Assembly: GCA_019119355.1 (NCBI GenBank)
Contig: DWXE01000043.1
Span: 87,277-151,276, forward strand
Length of the DNA: 64,000 nucleotides
Direction: 5' to 3'
DNA from: Candidatus Eisenbergiella merdigallinarum
Lineage (GTDB): Bacteria > Bacillota > Clostridia > Lachnospirales > Lachnospiraceae
Numbering within the stretch: position 1 is the stretch's first letter; every line of letters begins with the position of its first letter. The notes beneath the pieces were generated by a model that saw only the letters and a list, made by a program, of their open reading frames with translations, made no database searches and was not told where the DNA came from. This document shows positions 47,856-57,618 of this stretch, one piece after another. Both the position numbers and the translations under genes were made by a program.

Positions 47856-48099
47856 TTTCGTACCAGAATCTACCATAATAATTCCTTTTTTGCCGAACAT
47901 ACTAAGGTCAGATAAGTGATCACGACAGGCGCGAAGCGTTCAAGGGCAGCTGCAGAGCCGCAGGACGATCCAGCGCCGTCAGCCCCTCAGGCAGGCTGGC
48001 AGGTCGGCGCTTATCCTGCGGCTGCGGGCAGATTTCGCTCCGTCCGCGGTCCAAAAACAAACCAGACGACAAATCAGTATGTTACGGAGGTGAACGACA

Positions 48100-48306
48100 A
48101 TGGCTAGTTCTTCTGGCAGATCCAATCGGGTAGAAGTTCCCGAAGCGAAAGCCGCTATGGACAGATTCAAGACCGAGGTCGCTTCTGAGTTAGGCGTAAA
48201 CCTGAAAGAAGGATACAACGGCGACCTGACTTCCCGCGAAGCAGGTTCCATCGGCGGAGAAATGGTCCGCAGAATGATCAAGAAGCAGGAAGAGGAAATG
48301 AAATAA
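48100..48306 (+). CDS. Alpha/beta-type small acid-soluble spore protein
   Basis: NRVEVPEAKAAMDRFKTEVASELGVNLKEGYNGDLTSREAGSIGGEMVRRMI. Confidence 0.96.
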   Translation: MASSSGRSNRVEVPEAKAAMDRFKTEVASELGVNLKEGYNGDLTSREAGSIGGEMVRRMIKKQEEEMK

Positions 48307-48324
48307 GCCTCCCTGCAAAGAAAG

Positions 48325-48357
48325 GGCTGCTGCACTAGCGTGCAGCAGCCTCTTTTT
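48325..48357. terminator. Rho-independent terminator after SASP gene
   Basis: ggctgctgcac tagc gtgcagcagcc tctttttt; also overlaps 3' end of convergent CBS gene. Confidence 0.9.
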
Positions 48358-48784
48358 TCGCCCCGGAAGGGGTCATACTCTCCTTTTTCCTGCGCCCGGC
48401 CAGGTAATGGATCACATCCCTGCGGGTCACGATGCCGATGAAAACCTTGTCGTCGTCCACCACGGGCACGAAGTTCTGGACGGCCACCTTATCCATCAGC
48501 CCTTCCATATCCACGTTGATATGTACCGGCTTGTTGTCCCTGCTGCGCCGGATCTCCATCACGGAAATATCCTCCATCTCGTGCAGCCTGGGGAAGTCCA
48601 GCTCCTTTAAGCCCCACAGGACGTCGCCGTCCGTCAGCGTGCCGATGTACCGGCCGTCCACGGAAAGCAGGGGCACGGCCGCGTATCCGTGATACTCCAT
48701 CTTCTCCACCGCCTGCCGCAGCGTATCGTCCTCCCTGACATAGGAGACCTCGCTCTTGGGCGTTAAAAAAAACAAAATATTCAT
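48335..48784 (-). CDS. CBS domain pair protein
   Basis: EDDTLRQAVEKMEYHGYAAVPLLSVDGRYIGTLTDGDVLW...FVPVVDDDKVFIGIVTRRDVIHYL. Confidence 0.92.
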   Translation of the reverse strand: MNILFFLTPKSEVSYVREDDTLRQAVEKMEYHGYAAVPLLSVDGRYIGTLTDGDVLWGLKELDFPRLHEMEDISVMEIRRSRDNKPVHINVDMEGLMDKVAVQNFVPVVDDDKVFIGIVTRRDVIHYLAGRRKKESMTPSGAKKEAAAR

Positions 48785-48789
48785 TTTTA

Positions 48790-49341
48790 CTACCTTTCGT
48801 ACACAATGCTCTCGGCCAGCGCATCCGCTGCAGCCCTGGAAATCAGCTTTTCCACGATGATCAGCCCGAAGGGAATCGCGCATCCCATCCCCCGGCCGGT
48901 GATGACGTTTCCGTCCGCCACGGCCGCTTCGGAAAGGACCGTCGCCCCGGTCAGCTCCCCTTCAAAGGACGGATAGCAGACAGCCTCCCTCCCCTTCAGA
49001 TATCCCCTGTGCCCGAATACGGAGGGCGCGGCGCAGATGGCGGCGATCCATTTGCCCGCCGCATAAAACCGGTCCAGCTCCTCCATCAGCGAAGCGCACC
49101 CTTCCAGATTCCTCGTGCCGGGCATCCCGCCCGGCAGGATGAGCATATCCAGCTGCCCGAAGTCCACCTCCGTAAGAAGAGCGTCCATCTTCACGCAAAT
49201 CCCGTGAGAACCGGCGACGCTTCCCTCTCCCGTCACCGAAATCATCTGAATCTCCACGCCGGCCCTCCGGCACAGATCCACCACGGTGAGCGCTTCTATC
49301 TCCTCATATCCTTCCGCGAAAAAAATACCTGCTTTTGCCAT
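48790..49341 (-). CDS. DJ-1/PfpI family protein
   Basis: MAKAGIFFAEGYEEIEALTVVDLCRRAGVEIQMIS...IAAICAAPSVFGHRGYLKGR. Confidence 0.93.
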   Translation of the reverse strand: MAKAGIFFAEGYEEIEALTVVDLCRRAGVEIQMISVTGEGSVAGSHGICVKMDALLTEVDFGQLDMLILPGGMPGTRNLEGCASLMEELDRFYAAGKWIAAICAAPSVFGHRGYLKGREAVCYPSFEGELTGATVLSEAAVADGNVITGRGMGCAIPFGLIIVEKLISRAAADALAESIVYER

Positions 49342-49535
49342 AAAAACTCCTTTTTCCCGCGCGCGCATCCTACCCGCGCGCGCATCGGTATGACGCTTTG
49401 TTTCCCTCTAATATTACCAGATATCGGGGGCGCTTGAAAGGGAAAAAATATGAATTATTTCTAAATATTTGTAAATATGAACCCCGATATGCTACAATAC
49501 TGCCAAGGCGATTCCGCCGCGAAAGGAGCGTTCCC

Positions 49536-50009
49536 ATGGAAATCGAACGAAAATTTCTCATAAAAAAACTGCCCGCGGATCTGGACCGTTATCCGGTCCA
49601 CTCCATCGAGCAGGCTTATCTGAACACGGACCCGGTGATCCGCATCCGCAGGGAAGACGATCTCTATTATCTGACCTGGAAGGGAAAGGGGCTGATGGTC
49701 CGGGAAGAGTATAACCTCCCCTTAAACCGCCCTTCCTACGAACATCTTCTGAAAAAAGCGGACGGGGCCGCGATCACCAAGCGAAGATACCGGATCCCCT
49801 GCCCCCCGTATACCGTGGAGCTGGACGTTTTCGCCCCGCCCTTCTCTCCCCTGGTCATGGCGGAAGTGGAGTTTCCGGACGAGGAGAGCGCCAACGCCTT
49901 CCTGCCCCCGGACTGGTTCGGCCCGGAGGTGACGCGGGATCCCGCCTATCACAACTCCGCCTTAAGCCGGACGGGCCGCTGCCCCGAATCCTTTTCCCTC
50001 CGGGGCTGA
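49536..50009 (+). CDS. CYTH domain protein
   Basis: MEIERKFLIKKLPADLDRYPVHSIEQAYLNTDPVIRIRREDD. Confidence 0.93.
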   Translation: MEIERKFLIKKLPADLDRYPVHSIEQAYLNTDPVIRIRREDDLYYLTWKGKGLMVREEYNLPLNRPSYEHLLKKADGAAITKRRYRIPCPPYTVELDVFAPPFSPLVMAEVEFPDEESANAFLPPDWFGPEVTRDPAYHNSALSRTGRCPESFSLRG

Positions 50010-50096
50010 GCGCGGCCTCTTCGTTCCTCCCCTGTCCCAGGGCCTTTCGGGCCCGCGGCGGCCGCGCCCGCTTCGCCCCGAAAACAGCAGCTTTGG

Positions 50097-50130
50097 AAAC
50101 CGCAGCCCCGGCGGCCGGGGCTGCGGTTTT
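50097..50130. terminator. Bidirectional terminator
   Basis: aaaccgcagccccgg cgg ccggggctgcggttt perfect 15-bp arms between convergent genes. Confidence 0.88.
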
Positions 50131-50134
50131 CGGT

Positions 50135-51604
50135 TCAGCGCATGTACAATTCCGTCATTTCCCGCATCTCTTCGGCCAGCGCGTCCGTCAGCTGGCCTTT
50201 TGTCAGCCTCCATTTCCAGTTGTCCCCCAGGGTGGAGGGGAAATTGATCCGGGCCTCCCTCCCCAGCTCCAGCCAGTCCTGGATCGGGATCACCGCCGTG
50301 TCCGCGGCGGAGGAAAAGGCGGCCGCGATCATGCCCCGGGGCACTTCGTTCCCCCGTTTCACCCGGAGATAGCGGCGGATGAAACGCTTCGCCTTCTGCC
50401 CCTGTTCCTCATACCAGGCCAGGGTGGTCTGGTTGTCGTGGGTTCCCGTGTAGACGATGCAGTTTTTCTCATAATTGTGGGGCAGATATTCGCTGTCCGC
50501 GCCGTCGAAAGCGAACTGCAGCACCTTCATGCCCGGGAATCCCGTCCGTTTGATCAGCCGGCGCACCGGAGGCGTGATCACGCCCAGATCCTCCGCGATC
50601 ACGGCCCGTTTCCCCAGCTTTTTCTTCATCGCCGCGAACAGATCGTAATCCGGCCCCTTTTCCCAGTGGCCGTTGACAGCCGTCTTATCCCCATACGGGA
50701 TGGAAAAATAGGCTTCGAATCCCCGGAAGTGGTCGATGCGGACCACATCGTAGAGCCGGCTGCAGAAATCCAGCCGGGAAAGCCACCAGGCGTATCCGGT
50801 CTCTCTATGATAGTCCCAGTCGTAAAGCGGGTTTCCCCACAGCTGTCCGGTGGCGGAAAAAGCGTCCGGCGGCACCCCTGCCACCGCTTTGGGCAGACGG
50901 TCCTCCTCCAGGCAGAACAGCTCCGGATGGGCCCAGGTATCCGCGCTGTCGTAGGCCACATAGATGGGGATGTCGCCGACGATGGAAATCCCGTTGTCGT
51001 TGGCGTATGCCTTCAGCGCCGTCCACTGCTCCCAGAACAGGAACTGAAGGAACTTCCAGAACACAATCTCCTCCTCCAGCTCCTTTTTGCACCGTTCCAG
51101 CGCCGCTTCCTCCCGCATTCTCAGCGGCTTTTCCCACTCCACGAAGGCCGCGCCCCCATGGCTGTCCTTGAGCGCCATGAAGAGGGCGTAATCGGAGAGC
51201 CACCGGTCGTTTTCTTCGCAGAAGGCGGCGAAGTCCGGATCCTGCCGGATTCCGCTGCGCTCGCAGGCCAGCTTCAGGAGGGGGAAGCGGTTGAAATACA
51301 TCTTTTCGTAGTCCACATAGGCTTCGCTTCCGCCCCAGTCCGTTTCCTCACATTCTTTTGCAGTCAGCCAGCCCTTTTCGATCAGCGTTTCCAGATCGAT
51401 CAGATACGGATTGCCCGCGAACGTGGAGAAGGACTGATAGGGGGAATCCCCGTATCCGGTGGGACCCAGGGGCAGAATCTGCCATAGCTTCTGCCCCGCC
51501 TTTTTCAAAAAATCCACAAATTCGTACGCTTCCCGGGAAAAGGTTCCGATCCCGTAACGGGACGGGATCGAGGTCACCGGGAGCAATACCCCGCTCTTTC
51601 TCAT
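50135..51604 (-). CDS. malQ: 4-alpha-glucanotransferase
   Basis: [70 protein letters not shown]. Confidence 0.97.
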   Translation of the reverse strand: MRKSGVLLPVTSIPSRYGIGTFSREAYEFVDFLKKAGQKLWQILPLGPTGYGDSPYQSFSTFAGNPYLIDLETLIEKGWLTAKECEETDWGGSEAYVDYEKMYFNRFPLLKLACERSGIRQDPDFAAFCEENDRWLSDYALFMALKDSHGGAAFVEWEKPLRMREEAALERCKKELEEEIVFWKFLQFLFWEQWTALKAYANDNGISIVGDIPIYVAYDSADTWAHPELFCLEEDRLPKAVAGVPPDAFSATGQLWGNPLYDWDYHRETGYAWWLSRLDFCSRLYDVVRIDHFRGFEAYFSIPYGDKTAVNGHWEKGPDYDLFAAMKKKLGKRAVIAEDLGVITPPVRRLIKRTGFPGMKVLQFAFDGADSEYLPHNYEKNCIVYTGTHDNQTTLAWYEEQGQKAKRFIRRYLRVKRGNEVPRGMIAAAFSSAADTAVIPIQDWLELGREARINFPSTLGDNWKWRLTKGQLTDALAEEMREMTELYMR

Positions 51605-53940
51605 CCCAGCCGATTGCCTCCGTCTTCGCTCTCCTTCAGCTTCCAGATATCCCGGTTGTATTCCCGGATGGTCCGGTCGGAGGAGAAGAAACCGGATTTC
51701 GCGATATTTGTCAGCATCATCCGCTTCCACTTCGCCCGGTCCTCGAAATCCGCGATCATGCGGTCCTTCGTCCGGATGTAGTCCTCCAGATCCAGAAGGG
51801 TCATGAACCAGTCCTTGTTCAGCAGCTCGTCATGCAGCCGCTTTAAGTTTTCCTCATGGCCTGCCGCCAGCGCCTGTTCGCTCACGATGAAGTCCACGGC
51901 TTCTTTGATCGCCGGGCTCTTCTTATAATATTGCTTCGAAACGTAGTCCGCCTTTTCATAATGTTCGATCACCTGCTCGCTGCTCTGGCCGAACATATAG
52001 ATGTTGTCGTCTCCCACCAGTTCGTGAATCTCCACGTTGGCGCCGTCCGCCGTGCCCAGCGTCACCGCCCCGTTGAGCATGAACTTCATATTGCCCGTGC
52101 CGGACGCTTCCTTGGAAGCCAGGGAAATCTGCTCCGAAATATCGCAGGCGGGAATCAGCTTTTCCGCGTAGCTGACGTTATAGTTCTCCGTCATCACCAC
52201 CTGCATGAAATCCTTCACGTCCGGATCGTTGTTCACGATCTCCTGCAGCACCAGAAGGAGATGGATGATATCCTGCGCGATCACGTATGCGGGCGCCGCT
52301 TTCGCCCCGAACAAAAAGGTGATGGGGCGGACGGGCTTTTTGCCGCCCTTGATCTCCAGGTATTTGTGGATGATATACAGGGCGTTCATCTGCTGGCGCT
52401 TATACTCGTGCAGCCGCTTGATCTGAATGTCGAAAATCGAATCCGGATTGATCACAACGCCTTCCTTTTCGGCGATGTAAGCGCAGAGCTCCCTCTTCTT
52501 GCAGCGCTTGACCTCCTCCAGGCGGTCCAGAAATTCCCCGTCGTCCGAAAAGGCCAGCAGCTTTTCCAGCTCATCCGCATCGGTCCTGTAGCCGTCTCCG
52601 ATGGCCTCGGAAATCAGCGCCGCCAGCTCCCGGTTGCAGGACAGAAGCCATCTGCGGAAGGTGATGCCGTTTGTCTTGTTGTTGAACTTCTCCGGATAGA
52701 TCCCGTAGAAGGAATGCAGCTCCGTATTCTTCAGGATTTCCGTGTGGATCGCAGCAACGCCGTTGACGGAAAACCCGTAGTGGATATCCATGCGGGCCAT
52801 GTGCACCAGGTCGTTCTCATCGATGATCTGCACTTCGGGATCGTCGTATTTTTCCGCCACCCGGTCCGCCAGCTCCCGGATGATGGGCACCAGCTGGGGA
52901 ACCGCTTTTTCCAGCCACTCCAGAGGCCATTTTTCCAGCGCCTCCGCCAGAATGGTGTGGTTGGTGTAGGCGCAGGTGCGGCTCACCACCTCGATGGCCT
53001 CGTCCATGGTAAACGCCTTGTCGTTGACCAGGATGCGGATCAGCTCCGGAATGATCATGGAAGGATGGGTATCGTTGATCTGGATCACCGCGTGATCGTA
53101 CATCCTGCGCAGATCGTACTGCTTCTCCTTCATTTCCTTCAAAATCAGCTGCGCGGCGTTGCTGACCATGAAATACTGCTGATAGATGCGCAGCAGCTTG
53201 CCCGCTTCGTCGGAATCGTCCGGGTACAAAAACAGGGTCAGATTTTTCCCGACGGCATCCTTATCGAAGGAGATCCCTTCCTCCACCAGGCTTTCGTCCA
53301 CGCCCTCCAGATCGAAAAGGCGCAGCTTGTTCACGCCGCTGTCATAGCCGATCACGTCGATATCATAGAGCCGGGAAGTCACTTTCTTTTCCCCGAAATA
53401 CACGTTGAAGGTCACGTCCGTTTTGTTCAGCCAGGAGTCCTCCTCCATCCACCCGTCCTTTTCGGCGGTCTGCAGCCGGTCCCGGAATACCTGCCGGAAC
53501 AGGCCGAAATGGTAATTCAGGCCGATCCCCTCTCCGGGAAGGCCCAGGGTGGCGATGGAGTCCATGAAGCAGGCGGCCAGACGGCCCAGGCCGCCGTTGC
53601 CCAGCGAGGGTTCCGGCTCTACCTCCTCGATGCGGGACAGATCTCTCCCCTTGCTCTTCAAAATTTCATCCACCTTATCGTAGATCCCCAGGTTGATCAG
53701 GTTGTTGGACAGCAGCTTGCCGATGAGAAACTCCGCCGAAATATAGTAGACTTTCTTGTCCCCGTCGTTGGGCACGGTGGCGTCCGTCAGCCCCTTGACC
53801 AGATACAGCAGGGCCACGTAAATCTGTTCGTCCGACGCGTCCTGCACGGTGCGGTCGAACAGCCGCTTCGTCAGCGCTTCCAGCTCCATATCGATTCTCT
53901 GCTCCAGGATTTCTCTCTGGATCGTCTCTTCCACTCTCAC
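51601..53940 (-). CDS. glgP: Glycogen/maltodextrin phosphorylase
   Basis: [23 protein letters not shown]...[28 protein letters not shown]. Confidence 0.97.
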   Translation of the reverse strand: MRVEETIQREILEQRIDMELEALTKRLFDRTVQDASDEQIYVALLYLVKGLTDATVPNDGDKKVYYISAEFLIGKLLSNNLINLGIYDKVDEILKSKGRDLSRIEEVEPEPSLGNGGLGRLAACFMDSIATLGLPGEGIGLNYHFGLFRQVFRDRLQTAEKDGWMEEDSWLNKTDVTFNVYFGEKKVTSRLYDIDVIGYDSGVNKLRLFDLEGVDESLVEEGISFDKDAVGKNLTLFLYPDDSDEAGKLLRIYQQYFMVSNAAQLILKEMKEKQYDLRRMYDHAVIQINDTHPSMIIPELIRILVNDKAFTMDEAIEVVSRTCAYTNHTILAEALEKWPLEWLEKAVPQLVPIIRELADRVAEKYDDPEVQIIDENDLVHMARMDIHYGFSVNGVAAIHTEILKNTELHSFYGIYPEKFNNKTNGITFRRWLLSCNRELAALISEAIGDGYRTDADELEKLLAFSDDGEFLDRLEEVKRCKKRELCAYIAEKEGVVINPDSIFDIQIKRLHEYKRQQMNALYIIHKYLEIKGGKKPVRPITFLFGAKAAPAYVIAQDIIHLLLVLQEIVNNDPDVKDFMQVVMTENYNVSYAEKLIPACDISEQISLASKEASGTGNMKFMLNGAVTLGTADGANVEIHELVGDDNIYMFGQSSEQVIEHYEKADYVSKQYYKKSPAIKEAVDFIVSEQALAAGHEENLKRLHDELLNKDWFMTLLDLEDYIRTKDRMIADFEDRAKWKRMMLTNIAKSGFFSSDRTIREYNRDIWKLKESEDGGNRLG

Positions 53941-54005
53941 TTCAAACCTCCGTTCTGCCGCACTCCGGCGGCCCTTTGCGGGACAAATCCCAAATCGTCA
54001 TCCAA

Positions 54006-54998
54006 CTATCTGATGATATCCTGGTACTTCATCCGGACCAGCTCGTAGTCCAGAACCAGGTTTCTCCCTTCCGCGCCTCCCATGAGGCGTTCTGCTTCCT
54101 CCACCGCGGCGGCGGAAATCCTGAAAAAATCCTGCCTGACGGTATTCATCTGCTTTCCCGCGTAGCCCATCAGCGCGATTCCGTCGAAGCCGCAGACCGG
54201 ATGGAATACGTCCATCTCCATCAGCGCCCGCATGGCCCCGATGGCCATCAGGTCCGACGCGCAGACGAAGACGTCCGTCTCCTTTTCGTGAAGGAACGTC
54301 AGCTCCCGCGCCTTCCGCTCGCTGAAATCCCCGTACACCACATTCAGCTCGAGATCCAGTTCTCCGGCCAGATCCCGAATGCCGCGGATGCGCTCCCAGG
54401 TCACATAGGAGTCCTTCCTTCCGGCGATGTAAAGGACCCTCCTGCAGTTCTCATTTTCCAGAATCGTCTTTCTGGCCACGTCGTACTGCGCCTTCCGCTG
54501 GTCGATCCACACCGAGGACGTGTTCCTGTCAAAAAAAGGGGCGTCCACCACCACCGTCTTAAATTCGCCGCTTTCGATCAGCGCCTTCCAGAACGGATCT
54601 TCCCGCTCCATCCCGTAGACGATGATTCCCTCGATGCTCTGCGCTTTCAGGTAGTTTACGACTTCCGCGGTCCCCTTATCCTTCAGCATGGAAAAAAACA
54701 GGGTGATCACGTCCATGTTCAGCTCCCGCGCCCGGTGAATGGCCCCCGCCAGATACTGCAGGTCGATCTCATCCACCGCAGCCGTACCCTCCTCCAGATT
54801 CAGAAGAAAAGCCACACGCCCCGACTTTCCGGACGACAGCGCCGCCGCGATGGCGTTCGGGGTAAAGTTCAGCTCCTCTATGGCTTCGTTCACCCGCTCC
54901 CGCGTCCTGTCGCTGACGCCCGCGTATCCGTTTAAGACCTTCGATACCGTGGAAATCGCCACCCCGGCCCTCCTGGCCACATCCTTAATGGAAGCCAC
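54006..54998 (-). CDS. LacI family transcriptional regulator
   Basis: MASIKDVARRAGVAISTVSKVLNGYAGVSDRTRERVNEAIEELNFTPNAIAAAL. Confidence 0.96.
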   Translation of the reverse strand: MASIKDVARRAGVAISTVSKVLNGYAGVSDRTRERVNEAIEELNFTPNAIAAALSSGKSGRVAFLLNLEEGTAAVDEIDLQYLAGAIHRARELNMDVITLFFSMLKDKGTAEVVNYLKAQSIEGIIVYGMEREDPFWKALIESGEFKTVVVDAPFFDRNTSSVWIDQRKAQYDVARKTILENENCRRVLYIAGRKDSYVTWERIRGIRDLAGELDLELNVVYGDFSERKARELTFLHEKETDVFVCASDLMAIGAMRALMEMDVFHPVCGFDGIALMGYAGKQMNTVRQDFFRISAAAVEEAERLMGGAEGRNLVLDYELVRMKYQDIIR

Positions 54999-55066
54999 GC
55001 CTTCTCCCTCCCTTCCGGATTTTTCGATAAACTTGCAAATTCGGGGAAATCCCCATTGACGGAAAT

Positions 55067-55119
55067 AGAAAACGTTTTCCGTACGCTGTCAGCATAGTAC
55101 GGAAAACGTTTTCTGTCAA
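55067..55119 (-). promoter_or_regulatory. LacI-regulated promoter: -35/-10 plus two operators
   Basis: Minus strand TTGACA-17 nt-TATGCT; GAAAACGTTTTC in the spacer and again downstream; 18-bp perfect inverted repeat. Confidence 0.85.
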
Positions 55120-55182
55120 GTGCCCTCCTGTAATTTTCTAAAATGATTGTGTAAAATCTGTTTTCATATTATTTCCCCGTCC

Positions 55183-55850
55183 TATGGCTCTATGTAACGC
55201 TGTCTGGCCTGTCCGTCCCGGTACAGCGCATAGACGAAATTCGCCGCGCCGTAGATGAGAAGGTACCGGCGGCAAAGGCATACCCGTTCATGAGCAGCCC
55301 CGGGGAAACGATGGGCACGATGCCCGTCATGAAGGACAGCGAAAACAGCAGAAGATCCAATGCCCGGCGCTTGCGGGAACGCCGCACGGAAAAGCTGCGC
55401 CTCAAAACGGAGAATGCCGTGTTCAAAAAGAATATGCCTACGATCAGGTTGGTCACATGAAGCACCAGATTCAGCACGGCTGTCAGACGCTTCCTCCAAC
55501 GAGATGCTGCCTCCCTCTTCGGGCGAGGGGACGATCCCGGCCAGATCGAAATATGTAATTTCCGAAAAAATCAGGTTGTCCAGCACCGGGCAGGGCCGGA
55601 GCATATTGCCGTTGAAGGGCTGATTGTCGTGATAGCCCATGAACAACGGGGAGCGGTAGGCTTCCAGAAGCGTCTTCTCCCGGATGTTGGAATCGGAGTA
55701 GTGAATGAAGGCGCAGGGTTCTATATCGCCGCCGGCGTTGATGTGGCAATAGTTTCTGCCGCCGGCAATGCAGCCGCCAACGTATTCTCCGTCGTTCCAG
55801 AAATCTATCGTAAACAGGGGCTTCCCTCATATGAGCAAAATTCTCCGTTT
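55183..55850 (-). pseudogene. C-terminal remnant of a radical SAM protein fused/shifted into a membrane-protein remnant
   Basis: Reverse reading PLFTIDFWNDGEYVGGCIAGGRNYCHINAGGDIEPCAFIHYSDSNIREKTLLEAYRSPLFMGYHDNQPFNGNMLRPCPVLDN preceded by an in-frame stop, then unrelated hydrophobic segment in another frame. Confidence 0.75.
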
Positions 55851-55939
55851 CTGTTCTTTGTCCATGCCTTCCTGTTTAGGGCTATCTGTTTCCCGACGGC
55901 CCCAGAATATTTGATTCAAATTCAGCCCTGACATACTTT

Positions 55940-57400
55940 CTACTCTTCCGGGAACTGTGTTCCAGCAACATATCTGGTATTTCTTGCATTTCCTTCTTTC
56001 ATCAAAACTGACTTCTTAACCATACTTCCGAGCAGGCCTCTTGCACGCCGTTCTTTCACATTCAATAATTCAGCAACAACGGAGGTTGTACAAAAACCAT
56101 TTTTGCGGACATACTTCTCAATTTGTAATTCCTGATTCAAATCCGGCAATGCGGCAGTGCCGGATTGTGCCGGATTGCCGGATTGTGCCGGATCCTCCGT
56201 GACTCTGCCCATATTTTGACCTGTTTTAACCACTTTCCGATAGAAAACCACCCGGAAACCGTCGCCAAATTCCTCAATGGCCGGTTCTTTTAGCCCATAC
56301 TCCGCGCAACTGCTACGAATCCGTCCAAGGCCGGTTCCCCACGCTTCAATGATCTTCATGTAGTAGAATGCCTCGGAAATCGCCGCATTCCGGCACTTTG
56401 ACCTGCCGGATAGCGCCGCTTCCATATCCAGGCCTCCGTACAGCGTTCCCGGAGAGACGATTTCAACCCGATCATCGTAAATGGAAACCTGCATGGCAGA
56501 ATCATCCAGATACGACCGATGTGTAACGCCGTTGACAATTGCTTCCCGCACCGCCAACACCGGCAGCTCATAATAATCCCGGCGTACAATACCGTTAATT
56601 TCCGCGCTCAGATTGATATGTCGCTTTACAAACTGATATGCTTCTTCAATTTGCTCGTAGATCGGACCGGTATATTCCCGTCGGTCAATGAAAACCGCAC
56701 GGTCAACGCCCTTAAAAAGAGCACATTGAATTTTCGCATAACGTACTTTGTTTACCGTCATCAAGTTAAAGGCATGGGTCGGCGCATAGTCACGCCCCAG
56801 CCGGCACAAAAGCCCCATATCCTCCAGCTTTTCGACGGTCATGTCGTGAATTCCCGCTTTTTCTTCCTCAGTCTTGCAGGCGGAAAGAGCCACTTCTTTC
56901 ATAGCGGCGCAGAGTTTATGCGCAGCATCCTCGTCATACTCCATTCCGATCTCCTGAAGGGTGTCGTAGTAAATGCCCTGTCCCTCCAGTTCCAACGCCT
57001 GAAGCCGTCTTGCATCCGCTGCACGACTGCTGCCATTGATGCGAATATAAGCGGATCTCTCTTTTCCCATTGACTTGATATAGTACGGCCGAAATTTACC
57101 CGGCACCACATCAATGATCAAAATCGTTTTTCCTTCCAACGTCTGCGCCGTAATGTTAGTCTCGATCTGCGGGGTACAGGCGTCCGAAATCATATTGGTA
57201 ATGTCGTCTGACAAACGGAACGGATTCACATCACCGATTCCATAGACAATGTTGGTAATATCCTCGATGCCAAGGATGACCTTTCCGCCGGTGCAGTTGG
57301 CAAATGCGATAATATCCTTCAGGAATCTCTCGCGCTTCTTCGGAATTTCTCTTTTGAATTCGATGTTCTTCCCTTCACCGAAATATGCTTTCTCAGCCAT
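55940..57400 (-). CDS. AlbA_2/Schlafen-type putative ATP-binding transcriptional regulator-like protein
   Basis: FGEGKNIEFKREIPKKRERFLKDIIAFANCTGGKVILGIED...LPVLAVREAIVNGVTHRSYL...IEAWGTGLGRI. Confidence 0.9.
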   Translation of the reverse strand: MAEKAYFGEGKNIEFKREIPKKRERFLKDIIAFANCTGGKVILGIEDITNIVYGIGDVNPFRLSDDITNMISDACTPQIETNITAQTLEGKTILIIDVVPGKFRPYYIKSMGKERSAYIRINGSSRAADARRLQALELEGQGIYYDTLQEIGMEYDEDAAHKLCAAMKEVALSACKTEEEKAGIHDMTVEKLEDMGLLCRLGRDYAPTHAFNLMTVNKVRYAKIQCALFKGVDRAVFIDRREYTGPIYEQIEEAYQFVKRHINLSAEINGIVRRDYYELPVLAVREAIVNGVTHRSYLDDSAMQVSIYDDRVEIVSPGTLYGGLDMEAALSGRSKCRNAAISEAFYYMKIIEAWGTGLGRIRSSCAEYGLKEPAIEEFGDGFRVVFYRKVVKTGQNMGRVTEDPAQSGNPAQSGTAALPDLNQELQIEKYVRKNGFCTTSVVAELLNVKERRARGLLGSMVKKSVLMKEGNARNTRYVAGTQFPEE

Positions 57401-57576
57401 CTGATTACCTCACAAATCGATTCTTAATTTTCGTCGCATTCACGTAAACCCTTTTCAGCCATGCGCAAAACAGGCTATAAAATCTCATTTAACAGTATAC
57501 TATAGTGATTCGCGGAACTCAATCAATAATGCCGGATTGCTCGCACTTTTTGCCCAAATACTAAATTTTTCAAAAG

Positions 57577-57605
57577 AATGAGCCCGCCAGAAGGCGAGCT
57601 CATTC
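57577..57605 (-). terminator. Terminator after hydrogenase gene
   Basis: gaatgagc..cgcc agaa ggcg agctcattc stem-loop, minus-strand downstream AT-rich. Confidence 0.65.
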
Positions 57606-57618
57606 AAATTTAATTCTC

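Noticed and set aside
51856-54048. 730-aa open frame antisense to glgP
   Set aside because: Shadow frame of a conserved phosphorylase gene
56155-56205. Short TGCCGGAT tandem repeats considered as a CRISPR-like or regulatory array
   Set aside because: Repeats are in frame inside the AlbA_2 linker and too short and irregular for CRISPR
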